A stretch of DNA of 9,084 nucleotides from Bacillota bacterium. Its GTDB lineage: Bacteria > Bacillota > Clostridia > Lachnospirales > Lachnospiraceae. A program made the position numbers and the translations under genes. Positions 1 through 6,601 of this stretch are shown here, piece by piece (position 1 is the first letter of the stretch; every line of letters starts with the position of its first letter). Under the pieces are notes generated by a model, which saw only the letters and a list, made by a program, of their open reading frames with translations, was not told where the DNA came from and made no database searches. The DNA is taken from assembly GCA_023424235.1 (NCBI GenBank), contig JAFAEB010000122.1:1-9084 (forward strand), in the 5' to 3' direction.

Positions 1-773
1 ATGATATTGTAAAATAATCCAAAGTTACCTTTAATAATCCCACCCATTGCAAAAAGTAATAATATAATGATGGTTGGTTTTAAGCTCGGTAAAATAATAT
101 ATCTAATCTTTTGAAATGCATTTACACCATCAACTTTAGCAGCTTCAACCATTTCAGAATCAATCCCCATAATTGCGGCAAAGTATACGATAGAACCATA
201 ACCTGTCTGCTGCCATAAATATACCAGTGGAATAATAAATGGCCATATATATTTATTTGCATAAACTTTAATTGGCTCTCCTCCAAAGTTCTTTATGATG
301 CTATTCACAAAACCATAATCATAGTTTAATAAATTATACATAAGTAATCCGACTAATACTGCGGATATAAAATAAGGAAGAAACATAAAGGTTTGTGCTA
401 CCTTCTTAAAATACTTACTTCTAACTTCATTAATCAAAATAGCTACAAATATCTGTAATGCATTACCTAATAGAATAAAACTAAGGTTATAGAGTATTGT
501 ATTTCTAGTAAGCATTGTAATTTTACCAGAGGTAAACAAAAACTTAAAATTATCAAAGCCTACAAAATCACTATTAAAAATACCTTTTGCATAATTAAAG
601 TTGGTAAATGCTATGTATACACCGGGCATTGGAATATAGGAAAAAACAAAAAAGAATAATATTGCTGGCAAACACATGAAACATAAAACCCGATACTTAT
701 ATAACTTCTGCCAAAATGTAAGTCGTTTACCTGTTACTAGATTAGGATTGTTCTTGTACTTTTTTGTTTTCAT
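1..773 (-). CDS. Sugar ABC transporter permease, LplB/YtcP type (3' end beyond the window)
   Basis: This is an inner-membrane subunit of an ABC importer for oligosaccharides or glycosides. It pairs with a second permease and a lipoprotein binding protein, neither visible here. I translated it by hand: 257 residues are open from ATG at 773 to the window edge. A basic start (MKTKKYK) leads to a membrane segment at about 29-47, followed by the family-typical stretch FSYIPMPGVYIAF. More hydrophobic segments lie near 96-114, 128-147, 178-186 and 234-246. The EAA loop that docks on the ATPase is clear: EAAKVDG from E210, then ILPSLKP. GNFGLFYN at 249-256 is characteristic of the LplB group. Full members run about 300 residues, so roughly 50 are missing. 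The start is set by AAGGAG just upstream. The sugar cannot be read from the sequence, but the flanking genes suggest a beta-galactoside. Family call secure, substrate inferred. Confidence 0.93.
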   Translation of the reverse strand, partial: MKTKKYKNNPNLVTGKRLTFWQKLYKYRVLCFMCLPAILFFFVFSYIPMPGVYIAFTNFNYAKGIFNSDFVGFDNFKFLFTSGKITMLTRNTILYNLSFILLGNALQIFVAILINEVRSKYFKKVAQTFMFLPYFISAVLVGLLMYNLLNYDYGFVNSIIKNFGGEPIKVYANKYIWPFIIPLVYLWQQTGYGSIVYFAAIMGIDSEMVEAAKVDGVNAFQKIRYIILPSLKPTIIILLLFAMGGIIKGNFGLFYNI

Positions 774-814
774 GAATGCACTCCTTTATGAATAAATTTC
801 CCATTGCAAAACTG

Positions 815-841
815 AATATATGCCTATGAAACCGTTTTCAA
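815..841 (-). promoter_or_regulatory. Possible proximal promoter of the permease gene
   Basis: On the minus strand a TTGAAA (836-841) and a TATATT (815-820) are separated by 15 bases, which is shorter than ideal. The operator at 827-840 covers the spacer and most of the -35 box. This would give a short leader of about 35 nt. The distal promoter at 1334-1362 is much closer to consensus, so this one may be secondary or not real. Confidence 0.3.
827..840. promoter_or_regulatory. LacI/GalR-type operator, permease-proximal
   Basis: TGAAACCGTTTTCA (minus strand TGAAAACGGTTTCA) has perfect TGAAA/TTTCA arms around a central CG. That is the layout of operators bound by LacI-family repressors, whose hinge helix inserts at the central CpG. 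It lies 54 bp upstream of the permease start and resembles the sites at 1313-1326 and 8414-8427. The likely binder is the LacI-type protein encoded at 1507-2544. CcpA is an alternative, because the site also fits a relaxed cre pattern. Confidence 0.65.
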
Positions 842-1019
842 TTCCTCTAAAAAAATTTATTTAATAACAATTCATCACTTATTTATATTTCATTCTTTTA
901 TGTATTGTTTTCAAAACATTAATAATGCCACTTGTTTAACGATTTATCAATTACTAGTTCAAAAATTCTATTGATTAATGTTTGATAAATGTTCTAGTGT
1001 ATCTATATTAAGCTCTTTC

Positions 1020-1311
1020 GATTCGTTATGATACTTTTTGGTCTTCATTCATAGTTATGATTCGTTAAGATTTGCTTAGGTCTTAGTTTCGTAGTTAGGA
1101 TTCGTTAAGATACATTTTGCTCTTCGTTTTGTAATAGGATTAGTTAAGATACTTATATCGCTTAGTAATTAGGATTAGTTAGATTCACTTTTTCTTCTTC
1201 ATTAAGTAGATAAGATTAGTTAAGATTTATTTTTTTTTATGTCGTTTTTCTAAATTAGATTCGTATGATTTACCGATAATTTTTTGTATATTTTGTCGAA
1301 TATGTTAAGAT
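1020..1311. repeat. Degenerate ~40-bp tandem repeats, seven to eight copies
   Basis: The core GATTCGTTAAGAT begins at 1020, 1059, 1099, 1138, 1173, 1214 and 1258, with a weaker copy near 1298. The steps are 39, 40, 39, 35, 41, 44 and 40 bp. Copies two and three carry the exact 13-bp core. Others have GATTAGTTAAGAT or small changes. The bases between cores are also related (for example TCTTCATT, TCTTAGTT and TCTTCGTT, then TAGTTAG or TAATAG), so whole units are repeated rather than only a motif. The unit is not a multiple of three and no long frame crosses it, so it is non-coding. The array lies inside the inferred leader of the permease transcript. I know of no function for it. Confidence 0.7.
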
Positions 1312-1312
1312 T

Positions 1313-1326
1313 TGTAATCGATTTCA
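1313..1326. promoter_or_regulatory. LacI/GalR-type operator at the start point of the distal permease promoter
   Basis: TGTAATCGATTTCA (minus strand TGAAATCGATTACA) is a near-palindrome around CG and differs by one base from the site at 8414-8427. It begins 7 bp downstream of the -10 box at 1334-1339, so it covers about +1 to +14 of that promoter. A bound repressor there would block initiation. This placement supports a real operator over a chance match. Confidence 0.7.
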
Positions 1327-1333
1327 TATTCAC

Positions 1334-1362
1334 ATTGTAACAAGAATTTTATCAACTGTCAA
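1334..1362 (-). promoter_or_regulatory. Near-consensus sigma-A promoter driving the permease operon
   Basis: On the minus strand TTGACA (1357-1362) is followed after exactly 17 bases by TACAAT (1334-1339). A TG one base before the -10 box makes it an extended -10. It faces the permease gene. Transcription would begin near 1327, giving a leader of about 550 nt that contains the whole tandem-repeat array. It is the best promoter match I found in the window. Confidence 0.75.
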
Positions 1363-1454
1363 TATGAATATTTATTTTTTTATAAGTTATGTATATATTA
1401 CCCTTTATTTCATGATATATATTGTGAACTTTTAAGTTTTAAGTTACTATTTGC

Positions 1455-1491
1455 TTCAAAGTTAAAAGATTACAAAATCCTTCACTTTGAA
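1455..1491 (-). terminator. Hairpin behind the lacI-type gene, possible terminator
   Basis: TTCAAAGT (1455-1462) pairs fully with ACTTTGAA (1484-1491). Inside, 1465-1471 pairs with 1476-1482 around a four-base loop. The one imperfect inner pair is G-U in minus-strand RNA but A-C in plus-strand RNA, so the hairpin suits the lacI-type transcript, ending 15 bases after its stop. No U-tract follows, so it may be a weak terminator or a 3'-end stabiliser. Confidence 0.5.
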
Positions 1492-1506
1492 ACAAAAATA
1501 AACTGT

Positions 1507-2544
1507 CTACTCTAATATATTTTTAACAGAATCTCTTACCTCTAAGGTAGTCGGAATATATTGTAAGCGTTCAACCTCTTTATTTTGAATGATATTTCGT
1601 ATGGTCTCCATAATTGTTTCTGCATAATAAACAAGATTATAGCTCATTGAAGTTAATTTTGGAGTAGAAATCTCTGAAAAGAATGTATCATCATATCCTA
1701 TTATTGAAATATCTTCAGGAACTCTTATACCATTCCTATTTAAAGCTTTAATCATTCCAGTAGCTGCCATATCATTAATTGCAATAATTGCTGTAGGTAG
1801 TTCATTTAGCTTTAACAATTCTTCCACAACTTGATAGCCACCTTCGATTGAATATTCACTATCAATTATAAATTCTTTTATAAATTGAATGCCATGTTTA
1901 TTTAAAATTTCCTCCATGGCTATTCGTTTACGCTTAGTTGGTATAACGGTATCTCTACCACCAAGTAAGGCTATTTTTCTATGACCTTTCTCCAGTAAAT
2001 AATGAAGTAACTCTTCCATTCCGTGATTCAATGTAGGTGTAATACGATATACATTTGCATCTACACCTTCTAATTCACCAGCTATAATAATAGGTACTTT
2101 CTTAGAAATTTTATTTACTAATTTTATATACTCAGAGTCCGGATTCACCTCATCCACACTACCACCAACTTGAATAATAGCCTCAACTCTCTTTTCAACT
2201 AAATTTTTCAGATGTATTCCTTCCGCAGATAGTTCATTTATGGTATTACATAAAATCATATTATAGCCATATCTAGCAGCTACTAATTCACATTCTACAA
2301 ATAAAGTGGAGTAAAAGGGATTTCTAATATCAGGTACTAGCATTCCAATAGTATTGGTTTCTTGCTTACTAAGGCTTCTCGCTAACCAATTCGGTTCAAA
2401 GTCATATTTATCAATTATATCTTGTACTCTTTTTTTCTTCTCTTCACTTACTTTAGCGTTACTTGTTAAAACTCTAGAAACAGTAGCTGGTGAAACGCCT
2501 GCTTCTTTCGCTATATCGTAAACGGTAATTGATTTATTATTCAT
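1507..2544 (-). CDS. LacI/GalR-family transcriptional regulator
   Basis: A cytoplasmic sugar-responsive DNA-binding protein of 345 residues, normal for the family. The N-terminal helix-turn-helix starts at ITVYDIAKEAGVS (6-18), with recognition helix SPATVSRVL (18-26). The hinge helix PNWLARSLSK (51-60) has the leucine that members insert at the operator's central CpG. The periplasmic-binding-protein-like effector domain follows from about residue 63 (TIGMLVPDIRNPFYS) to near the end. The C-terminal subdomain carries the family motif PEDISIIGYDD. The start is supported by AAGGGGG nine bases upstream. It sits between a sugar permease and a GH2 gene it diverges from. Matching operators lie at 827-840, 1313-1326 and 8414-8427, so it is probably the local repressor, with a sugar derived from the imported glycoside as inducer. 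No such site is visible at its own promoter, so autoregulation is not evident. Family call very secure, effector unknown. Confidence 0.95.
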   Translation of the reverse strand: MNNKSITVYDIAKEAGVSPATVSRVLTSNAKVSEEKKKRVQDIIDKYDFEPNWLARSLSKQETNTIGMLVPDIRNPFYSTLFVECELVAARYGYNMILCNTINELSAEGIHLKNLVEKRVEAIIQVGGSVDEVNPDSEYIKLVNKISKKVPIIIAGELEGVDANVYRITPTLNHGMEELLHYLLEKGHRKIALLGGRDTVIPTKRKRIAMEEILNKHGIQFIKEFIIDSEYSIEGGYQVVEELLKLNELPTAIIAINDMAATGMIKALNRNGIRVPEDISIIGYDDTFFSEISTPKLTSMSYNLVYYAETIMETIRNIIQNKEVERLQYIPTTLEVRDSVKNILE

Positions 2545-2589
2545 CTTAAGAACCCCCTTATAAATTATAACCTATATTAGAACATAATC

Positions 2590-2617
2590 AGTATATCAAA
2601 CCTATTAATAAAGTCAA
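2590..2617 (-). promoter_or_regulatory. Promoter of the lacI-type gene
   Basis: On the minus strand TTGACT (2612-2617) and TATACT (2590-2595) are 16 bases apart, one mismatch each from consensus. They place the start about 40 bases before the coding region. No CG-centred LacI operator overlaps it. Confidence 0.6.
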
Positions 2618-2723
2618 CATTTCATACTAATAAATTGTAATCTAGCAAGAGTAAACTTTTATTTTTCTTATAAAAGCAATTATACAAAAGTAGCTATATT
2701 ACAAATAAGAACTTATAAAGCTA

Positions 2724-2751
2724 TTGTATTTTAGTAAATACTTCTTATACT
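2724..2751 (+). promoter_or_regulatory. Candidate promoter of the GH2 gene
   Basis: TTGTAT (2724-2729) and TATACT (2746-2751) have a 16-base spacer and face the GH2 gene, leaving a leader of about 118 nt. The -35 box is only moderate. I saw no copy of the shared operator between 2545 and 2876, so GH2 may escape the repressor that covers the permease and GH35. Apart from this promoter, the lacI-type promoter and the GH2 ribosome binding site, that 332-bp gap shows nothing I can name. Confidence 0.45.
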
Positions 2752-2876
2752 TAAATTAAAGTGTAAGTTAAGATAACATGAATCATGATAGATATCAAAA
2801 CTAGTGTGACATGCTATATTAACTTTATGAAGTAAATTACGAAACTCATATTCAAATTGATTGTTAGGAGGTAATT

Positions 2877-5303
2877 ATGAATTCATTTTTATTAAACAAA
2901 TGGAAATTCCATTACAATGACTTAAATGATGGATGGTATAAAGGCTATTGTGATGATGAATGGGAGGATGTTTATGTTCCTCATGACTGGTCCGTACATA
3001 TGCCTTTTTCTAAGAGTAATGGAAGCGGAACAGGATATCTTTCAGGTGGAATAGCTTGGTATCGAACTCAATTTTTCTTACCTAAAGCTCTTAAAGGAAA
3101 ACGAATCTACATTGTATTTGATGGGGTTTATAAAAATTCACAGGTATGGTGTAATAGTTATTATTTAGGAAAACGCCCTTTTGGCTATGCTACATTTATG
3201 TACGATATAACTGATCAGGCATGCTTTGGTGACGAACCCAACCAAATATCAGTAAAAGTCTCTCATAATGATATCTTTGATTCTAGATGGTTTACTGGTT
3301 CAGGTATCTATCGCAAGGTTCAAATTATAGTTATGGAACCAATTCATACTACCTATCAAGGTCTCTTTTTTACAACACCAGAGCTTTCAAAAGACGAAGC
3401 CAAAATACAGATTGAAAATCCAATTATTAATACAACAAATAAAGAAGCAACTGTAACTGTTACAAGTCAGTTAGTATATGAAGAAAAGCTAGTAGCCTCC
3501 TTTTCGAATCAAACCATCTTATCTCCAAATGAAGAACAAACTATTATAACCAATGGTCTAATAAAAAATCCTATGCTATGGTCCACTAGTCATCCTTATT
3601 TATATGATTTAGTCACTATCATAGAATCGACTGCTCGTGATGGTAGTTTTTCATACAAAGAAGAACAGCATAATACAGTAGGTATTCGCAGTATAAGATT
3701 CTCTCCAAGGGATGGATTCTTTTTAAATGATGAAAATATGAAAATAAAAGGTGTTTGCCTTCATCATGATGCTGGTAGTTTAGGTGCAGCTGTATTACCT
3801 GAAGTATGGTTACGTAGACTTATCAAATTAAAGGAGATGGGTTGTAATGGAATACGTATGAGTCACAACCCTCATATGCCTGAATTATATGATTTATGTG
3901 ATCGACTTGGTTTCTTAGTTATGGATGAAGCCTTCGATGAATGGGAAGGACCTAAAAATAAATGGACAACTGGGCACAATGTATATCCGCCTATCCATCA
4001 AGGCTATTATGAGGATTTTATTGAATGGCATGAGAAAGACTTAATGGACTTAGTAAAACGTGACCGTAATCATCCTAGTGTAATAATGTGGAGTATAGGA
4101 AATGAAATTGATTACCCAAATGATCCTTACTGTCATCCTCTCTTTACGTCCATGACTGGTAACAATGACAAGAACAAACCAGAGGCAGAAAGACAATTTA
4201 ATAGCAATAAACCCAATGCAGAGCGTTTGTCCTTACTATGTAAACGCCTTACAAACATAGTCAAGAAAGTGGATACAACAAGACCAGTAACAACGGCAGT
4301 AGCTTTCCCAGAATTGTCTACTAAAATTGGCTTTATCGATCCTCTTGATGTGGTTGGTTATAATTATAAGGAACAATATTATGAGGATGATCACAAAAAC
4401 TTCCCTGACAAACCTTTCCTTGGCAGCGAAAATAGTCATTCTTATATGGCATGGAAATATGTCAGAGATTTGGATTATATCTCAGGTCAATTTTTATGGA
4501 CTGGTATTGATTACTTAGGTGAAGCTCATGGTTGGCCAATACATGGTTCATATGCAGGAATTTTAACTCTAGCCGGATTCGAAAAGACATCCTATTATCG
4601 AAGAAAAAGTTTTTGGGTAGAGGAAGCATTTGTATACCTAGTAACTGCAAGAGCAGATAAAAAAGAGAGCCTTCATAAGGAATGGAAACATATGTATCGC
4701 AGTTTTAACTATATAAAAGGAGAAGAAATTGAGGTGAGATGCTATACGAATATGCCTTATGCTACTCTTTTTATAAATGATAGTGCATATGAAGGAAAAG
4801 CTTATGATGATTCCTTAGGATATATCTCATGGATTATTCCATATGAGGAAGGTAACCTAAAAGTAATTGCTGCTGATTCACTAGTAAACGGAAAACAATC
4901 GGTTGAAGATTCTATAAGCCCAACTGGATCATCCTGCAATATAAACTTAAAAGTATGGGATTACATTGACCTAATGAATGATAATGGTATTATAAAGCAA
5001 AATATTAATTCCATTGCTAAAACCTTACATACCTTAACTCAAGTAGAAGTATCCATAACAGATGCTAATATGAATTTAGTAAGCAATGATTCTTCAATAC
5101 TTATGGTGGAGATTACTGGTGGGGGCACTTTAGTAAGTCTAGAAAATGGTGATTTGGCTGATGTTACTGATTATACGGCTAATTATAGTCGTGCTCTAGA
5201 AGGTAAATTTATCATATACATTAGGAGAAACAGCGAGAATGACGAGCCTGTAAAAGTAAAAGTGAGTGGTCATGGCTTACGTAGTGCTAGTATCACTATC
5301 TAG
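2877..5303 (+). CDS. Glycoside hydrolase family 2 protein, beta-galactosidase-like
   Basis: A retaining exo-glycosidase of 808 residues that releases terminal sugars, most likely beta-galactose. Domains in order: GH2 sugar-binding jelly roll (about 1-155, with VPHDW at 34-38 and GSGIYRKV at 141-148), immunoglobulin-like domain (about 160-275), and a TIM barrel (about 280-580). Next comes a DUF4982-like domain (about 605-670, CYTNMPYATLFIND), then a C-terminal domain near 715-808 with TGGGTLVSLENGD (747-759). The acid/base is E410 in SIGNEID and the nucleophile E518 in GSENS, followed by GQFLWTGIDYLGE. No signal peptide, so cytoplasmic. AGGAGG five bases before ATG fixes the start. Only about 18 residues separate the nucleophile from SGQFLWTG, short next to GH2 relatives with a long loop there. 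Beta-glucuronidase or another GH2 specificity cannot be excluded. Family certain, substrate moderate. Confidence 0.9.
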   Translation: MNSFLLNKWKFHYNDLNDGWYKGYCDDEWEDVYVPHDWSVHMPFSKSNGSGTGYLSGGIAWYRTQFFLPKALKGKRIYIVFDGVYKNSQVWCNSYYLGKRPFGYATFMYDITDQACFGDEPNQISVKVSHNDIFDSRWFTGSGIYRKVQIIVMEPIHTTYQGLFFTTPELSKDEAKIQIENPIINTTNKEATVTVTSQLVYEEKLVASFSNQTILSPNEEQTIITNGLIKNPMLWSTSHPYLYDLVTIIESTARDGSFSYKEEQHNTVGIRSIRFSPRDGFFLNDENMKIKGVCLHHDAGSLGAAVLPEVWLRRLIKLKEMGCNGIRMSHNPHMPELYDLCDRLGFLVMDEAFDEWEGPKNKWTTGHNVYPPIHQGYYEDFIEWHEKDLMDLVKRDRNHPSVIMWSIGNEIDYPNDPYCHPLFTSMTGNNDKNKPEAERQFNSNKPNAERLSLLCKRLTNIVKKVDTTRPVTTAVAFPELSTKIGFIDPLDVVGYNYKEQYYEDDHKNFPDKPFLGSENSHSYMAWKYVRDLDYISGQFLWTGIDYLGEAHGWPIHGSYAGILTLAGFEKTSYYRRKSFWVEEAFVYLVTARADKKESLHKEWKHMYRSFNYIKGEEIEVRCYTNMPYATLFINDSAYEGKAYDDSLGYISWIIPYEEGNLKVIAADSLVNGKQSVEDSISPTGSSCNINLKVWDYIDLMNDNGIIKQNINSIAKTLHTLTQVEVSITDANMNLVSNDSSILMVEITGGGTLVSLENGDLADVTDYTANYSRALEGKFIIYIRRNSENDEPVKVKVSGHGLRSASITI

Positions 5304-5380
5304 TTAAATAATATTTTTTGCAGTCAAAAAGGAGAAGGTTTGCCTTAGAAATAAATGTTTGTCACAACGATTTGTAAAAG

Positions 5381-5531
5381 AATAGTGTGTGGTTATGAAT
5401 GCATAAGGAGAACGTTTACCGCCATCGGTACATAAGCTTTGGCAGAAGTACTTATCTGTCACGGTTCATAGCGCTGTGTGCGGCAATCAAATGAGAACGT
5501 GTCTAAAGCTTGATAATAATCACACACTATT
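5381..5531 (+). ncRNA. Candidate structured RNA of about 151 nt (or small palindromic mobile element)
   Basis: A non-coding block between converging genes. Its ends form a 16-bp stem (5381-5396 with 5516-5531), all Watson-Crick except one G-U. Inside, 5417-5421 pairs with 5426-5430 around loop CCAT. A compact three-way junction follows: 5434-5440 with 5505-5511 (7 bp), 5441-5446 with 5455-5460 (6 bp, one G-U) and 5461-5467 with 5495-5500 (6 bp, one bulge), with no unpaired base between the stems on the 5' side. The wobbles (5392/5520 and 5442/5459) are G-U only in plus-strand RNA and would be A-C on the other strand. The interior (5397-5512) is about 46% G+C by hand count, well above its surroundings. 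I found no clear promoter and no match to a riboswitch class I know. A MITE with 16-bp terminal inverted repeats is the main alternative, though I see no target-site duplication. The preceding 5304-5380 shows nothing I can name. Confidence 0.55.
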
Positions 5532-5563
5532 TATATAAACTTAAATGATAAACACTATTATGT

Positions 5564-5599
5564 AAAAAGGGCGGTACACTTTCTAGTGGACAGCCCTTT
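5564..5599 (-). terminator. Rho-independent terminator of the GH35-AraC operon
   Basis: On the minus strand AAAGGGC (5593-5599) pairs with GCCCTTT (5566-5572). An inner CACT/AGTG stem (5577-5580 with 5585-5588) extends the hairpin past mismatches. Five U's end the minus-strand transcript (5564-5568). It lies about 70 bases after the AraC stop. The plus-strand side lacks a U-run, so it should not stop the GH2 transcript efficiently. Confidence 0.6.
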
Positions 5600-5604
5600 C
5601 ATTC

Positions 5605-5641
5605 AAAAAATATGATAAGTACCTTTAGTGAAATGAGGTAC
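5605..5641 (-). terminator. Second, weaker terminator-like hairpin after AraC
   Basis: GTACCT (5619-5624) pairs with AGGTAC (5636-5641) over an 11-base loop. On the minus strand six U's follow (5605-5610), separated from the stem by eight bases. The stem is short and the U-run distant, so at best it assists the hairpin at 5564-5599. Confidence 0.35.
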
Positions 5642-5668
5642 CATACAATTTATTACTACATCCCTATC

Positions 5669-6577
5669 TTATTTTAATACAGCTTTTGCATAAATGGAGG
5701 GTGAGGTTCCTGTTGCTTTTTTAAATACTTTACTAAAATAATATAAATCTTGAAAGCCTACTTCCCCGCCTACATCACTTATCTTCATATTGGTTGTTGC
5801 AATTAATTCTTTTGCATGATTGATACGAATTGTGTTTAAATACTGAAATATAGTTTTATTGGTCATTTGTCTAAATACTCGGTTAATATAATCAAAATTA
5901 TTTCCAGTTATCTCTTCAATGGTATGACTTGATATTTTTTCCTTATAATTAGAATTTAAGTAACTTAATAGCTCCTGTACTTTAATGTAAGACTTGGGTA
6001 TATATGTAGTAGTGCTTTCGATATGATCTAGTACATAACATCGATAAGTTTCTATTAGAAATTCCATAACCTTAAGAGAAGTTAAAACTTTGTAGTATTC
6101 TAATGGTGTTTCATTATAACGAATGGCCTCATCTAATATACAACAAATATGTATAAAATCATTATAATTGGAATAATTAAAGTACTTTGGTATTACTACT
6201 TTATTATCATTGGTACTTTCATATCCAATTGTATTGCTTTTTAATGAATTATTCCGTTTCATCAGTATATAATCATGCTTATCTTCTAAAGTAGGAAACT
6301 CTGTCTTCATCAATTGATTCCATTTACAATGAATGTAATAATATTCACAATAAGAAGTTTCATATCCTTCATGTATAACATTTGGTTCTAATAATAAAAA
6401 ATCTCCTGGTAATAACTCATATCTTTCATCTCCAACCTTTAAATACATCGCTCCCTTCTTAATAATATAAAGAATGTATTCATCAGGTTTTCTTTTATAA
6501 TGTATATAAGGAGGTCTGATAATGACAGAATTCATTAAACGGATCTTTGGTAACTCACCATTAGTCTGAAAAAGCAT
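5669..6577 (-). CDS. AraC-family transcriptional regulator with N-terminal cupin domain
   Basis: A cytoplasmic sugar-pathway regulator of 302 residues, the usual length. Residues about 34-72 form the cupin-like ligand-binding part (YILYIIKKGAMYLKVGDERY, then LLPGDFLLLEPNVIHEG). Residues about 197-300 hold the two helix-turn-helix motifs. The second fits the AraC signature: KISDVGGEVGFQDLYYFSKV at 265-284, then FKKATGTSPSIYAK. It starts 24 bp after the GH35 stop with AAGGAGG eight bases before ATG, so the two genes are almost certainly co-transcribed. Such proteins usually activate neighbouring sugar genes when ligand is bound. Likely targets are this operon, GH2 or the permease genes, but I could not identify its binding site. 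AraC in an operon with its own target would give positive feedback. Family secure, effector and targets inferred. Confidence 0.93.
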   Translation of the reverse strand: MLFQTNGELPKIRLMNSVIIRPPYIHYKRKPDEYILYIIKKGAMYLKVGDERYELLPGDFLLLEPNVIHEGYETSYCEYYYIHCKWNQLMKTEFPTLEDKHDYILMKRNNSLKSNTIGYESTNDNKVVIPKYFNYSNYNDFIHICCILDEAIRYNETPLEYYKVLTSLKVMEFLIETYRCYVLDHIESTTTYIPKSYIKVQELLSYLNSNYKEKISSHTIEEITGNNFDYINRVFRQMTNKTIFQYLNTIRINHAKELIATTNMKISDVGGEVGFQDLYYFSKVFKKATGTSPSIYAKAVLK

Positions 6578-6601
6578 AATGCAAACCTCCTTAGCTATAT
6601 A

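Noticed and set aside
1020..1311. CRISPR array
   Set aside because: The cores are only about 13 bp, they vary between copies, and the sequences between them resemble one another. A CRISPR array needs near-identical repeats with unrelated spacers, and no cas gene is visible.
2752..2876. LacI-type operator upstream of GH2
   Set aside because: I found only partial half-sites and no CG-centred palindrome comparable with the three annotated sites.
4236..4650. Open frames of 62-67 codons on both strands inside the GH2 gene
   Set aside because: They overlap well-conserved GH2 sequence including the nucleophile region, lack credible ribosome binding sites and have no family features. They are shadows of the real gene.
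5569..5576. GGGCGGTA as a possible T-box-like element
   Set aside because: It only loosely resembles the T-box GGGTGGTACCGCG, no specifier stem precedes it, and no aminoacyl-tRNA gene follows. It is explained by the terminator hairpin.
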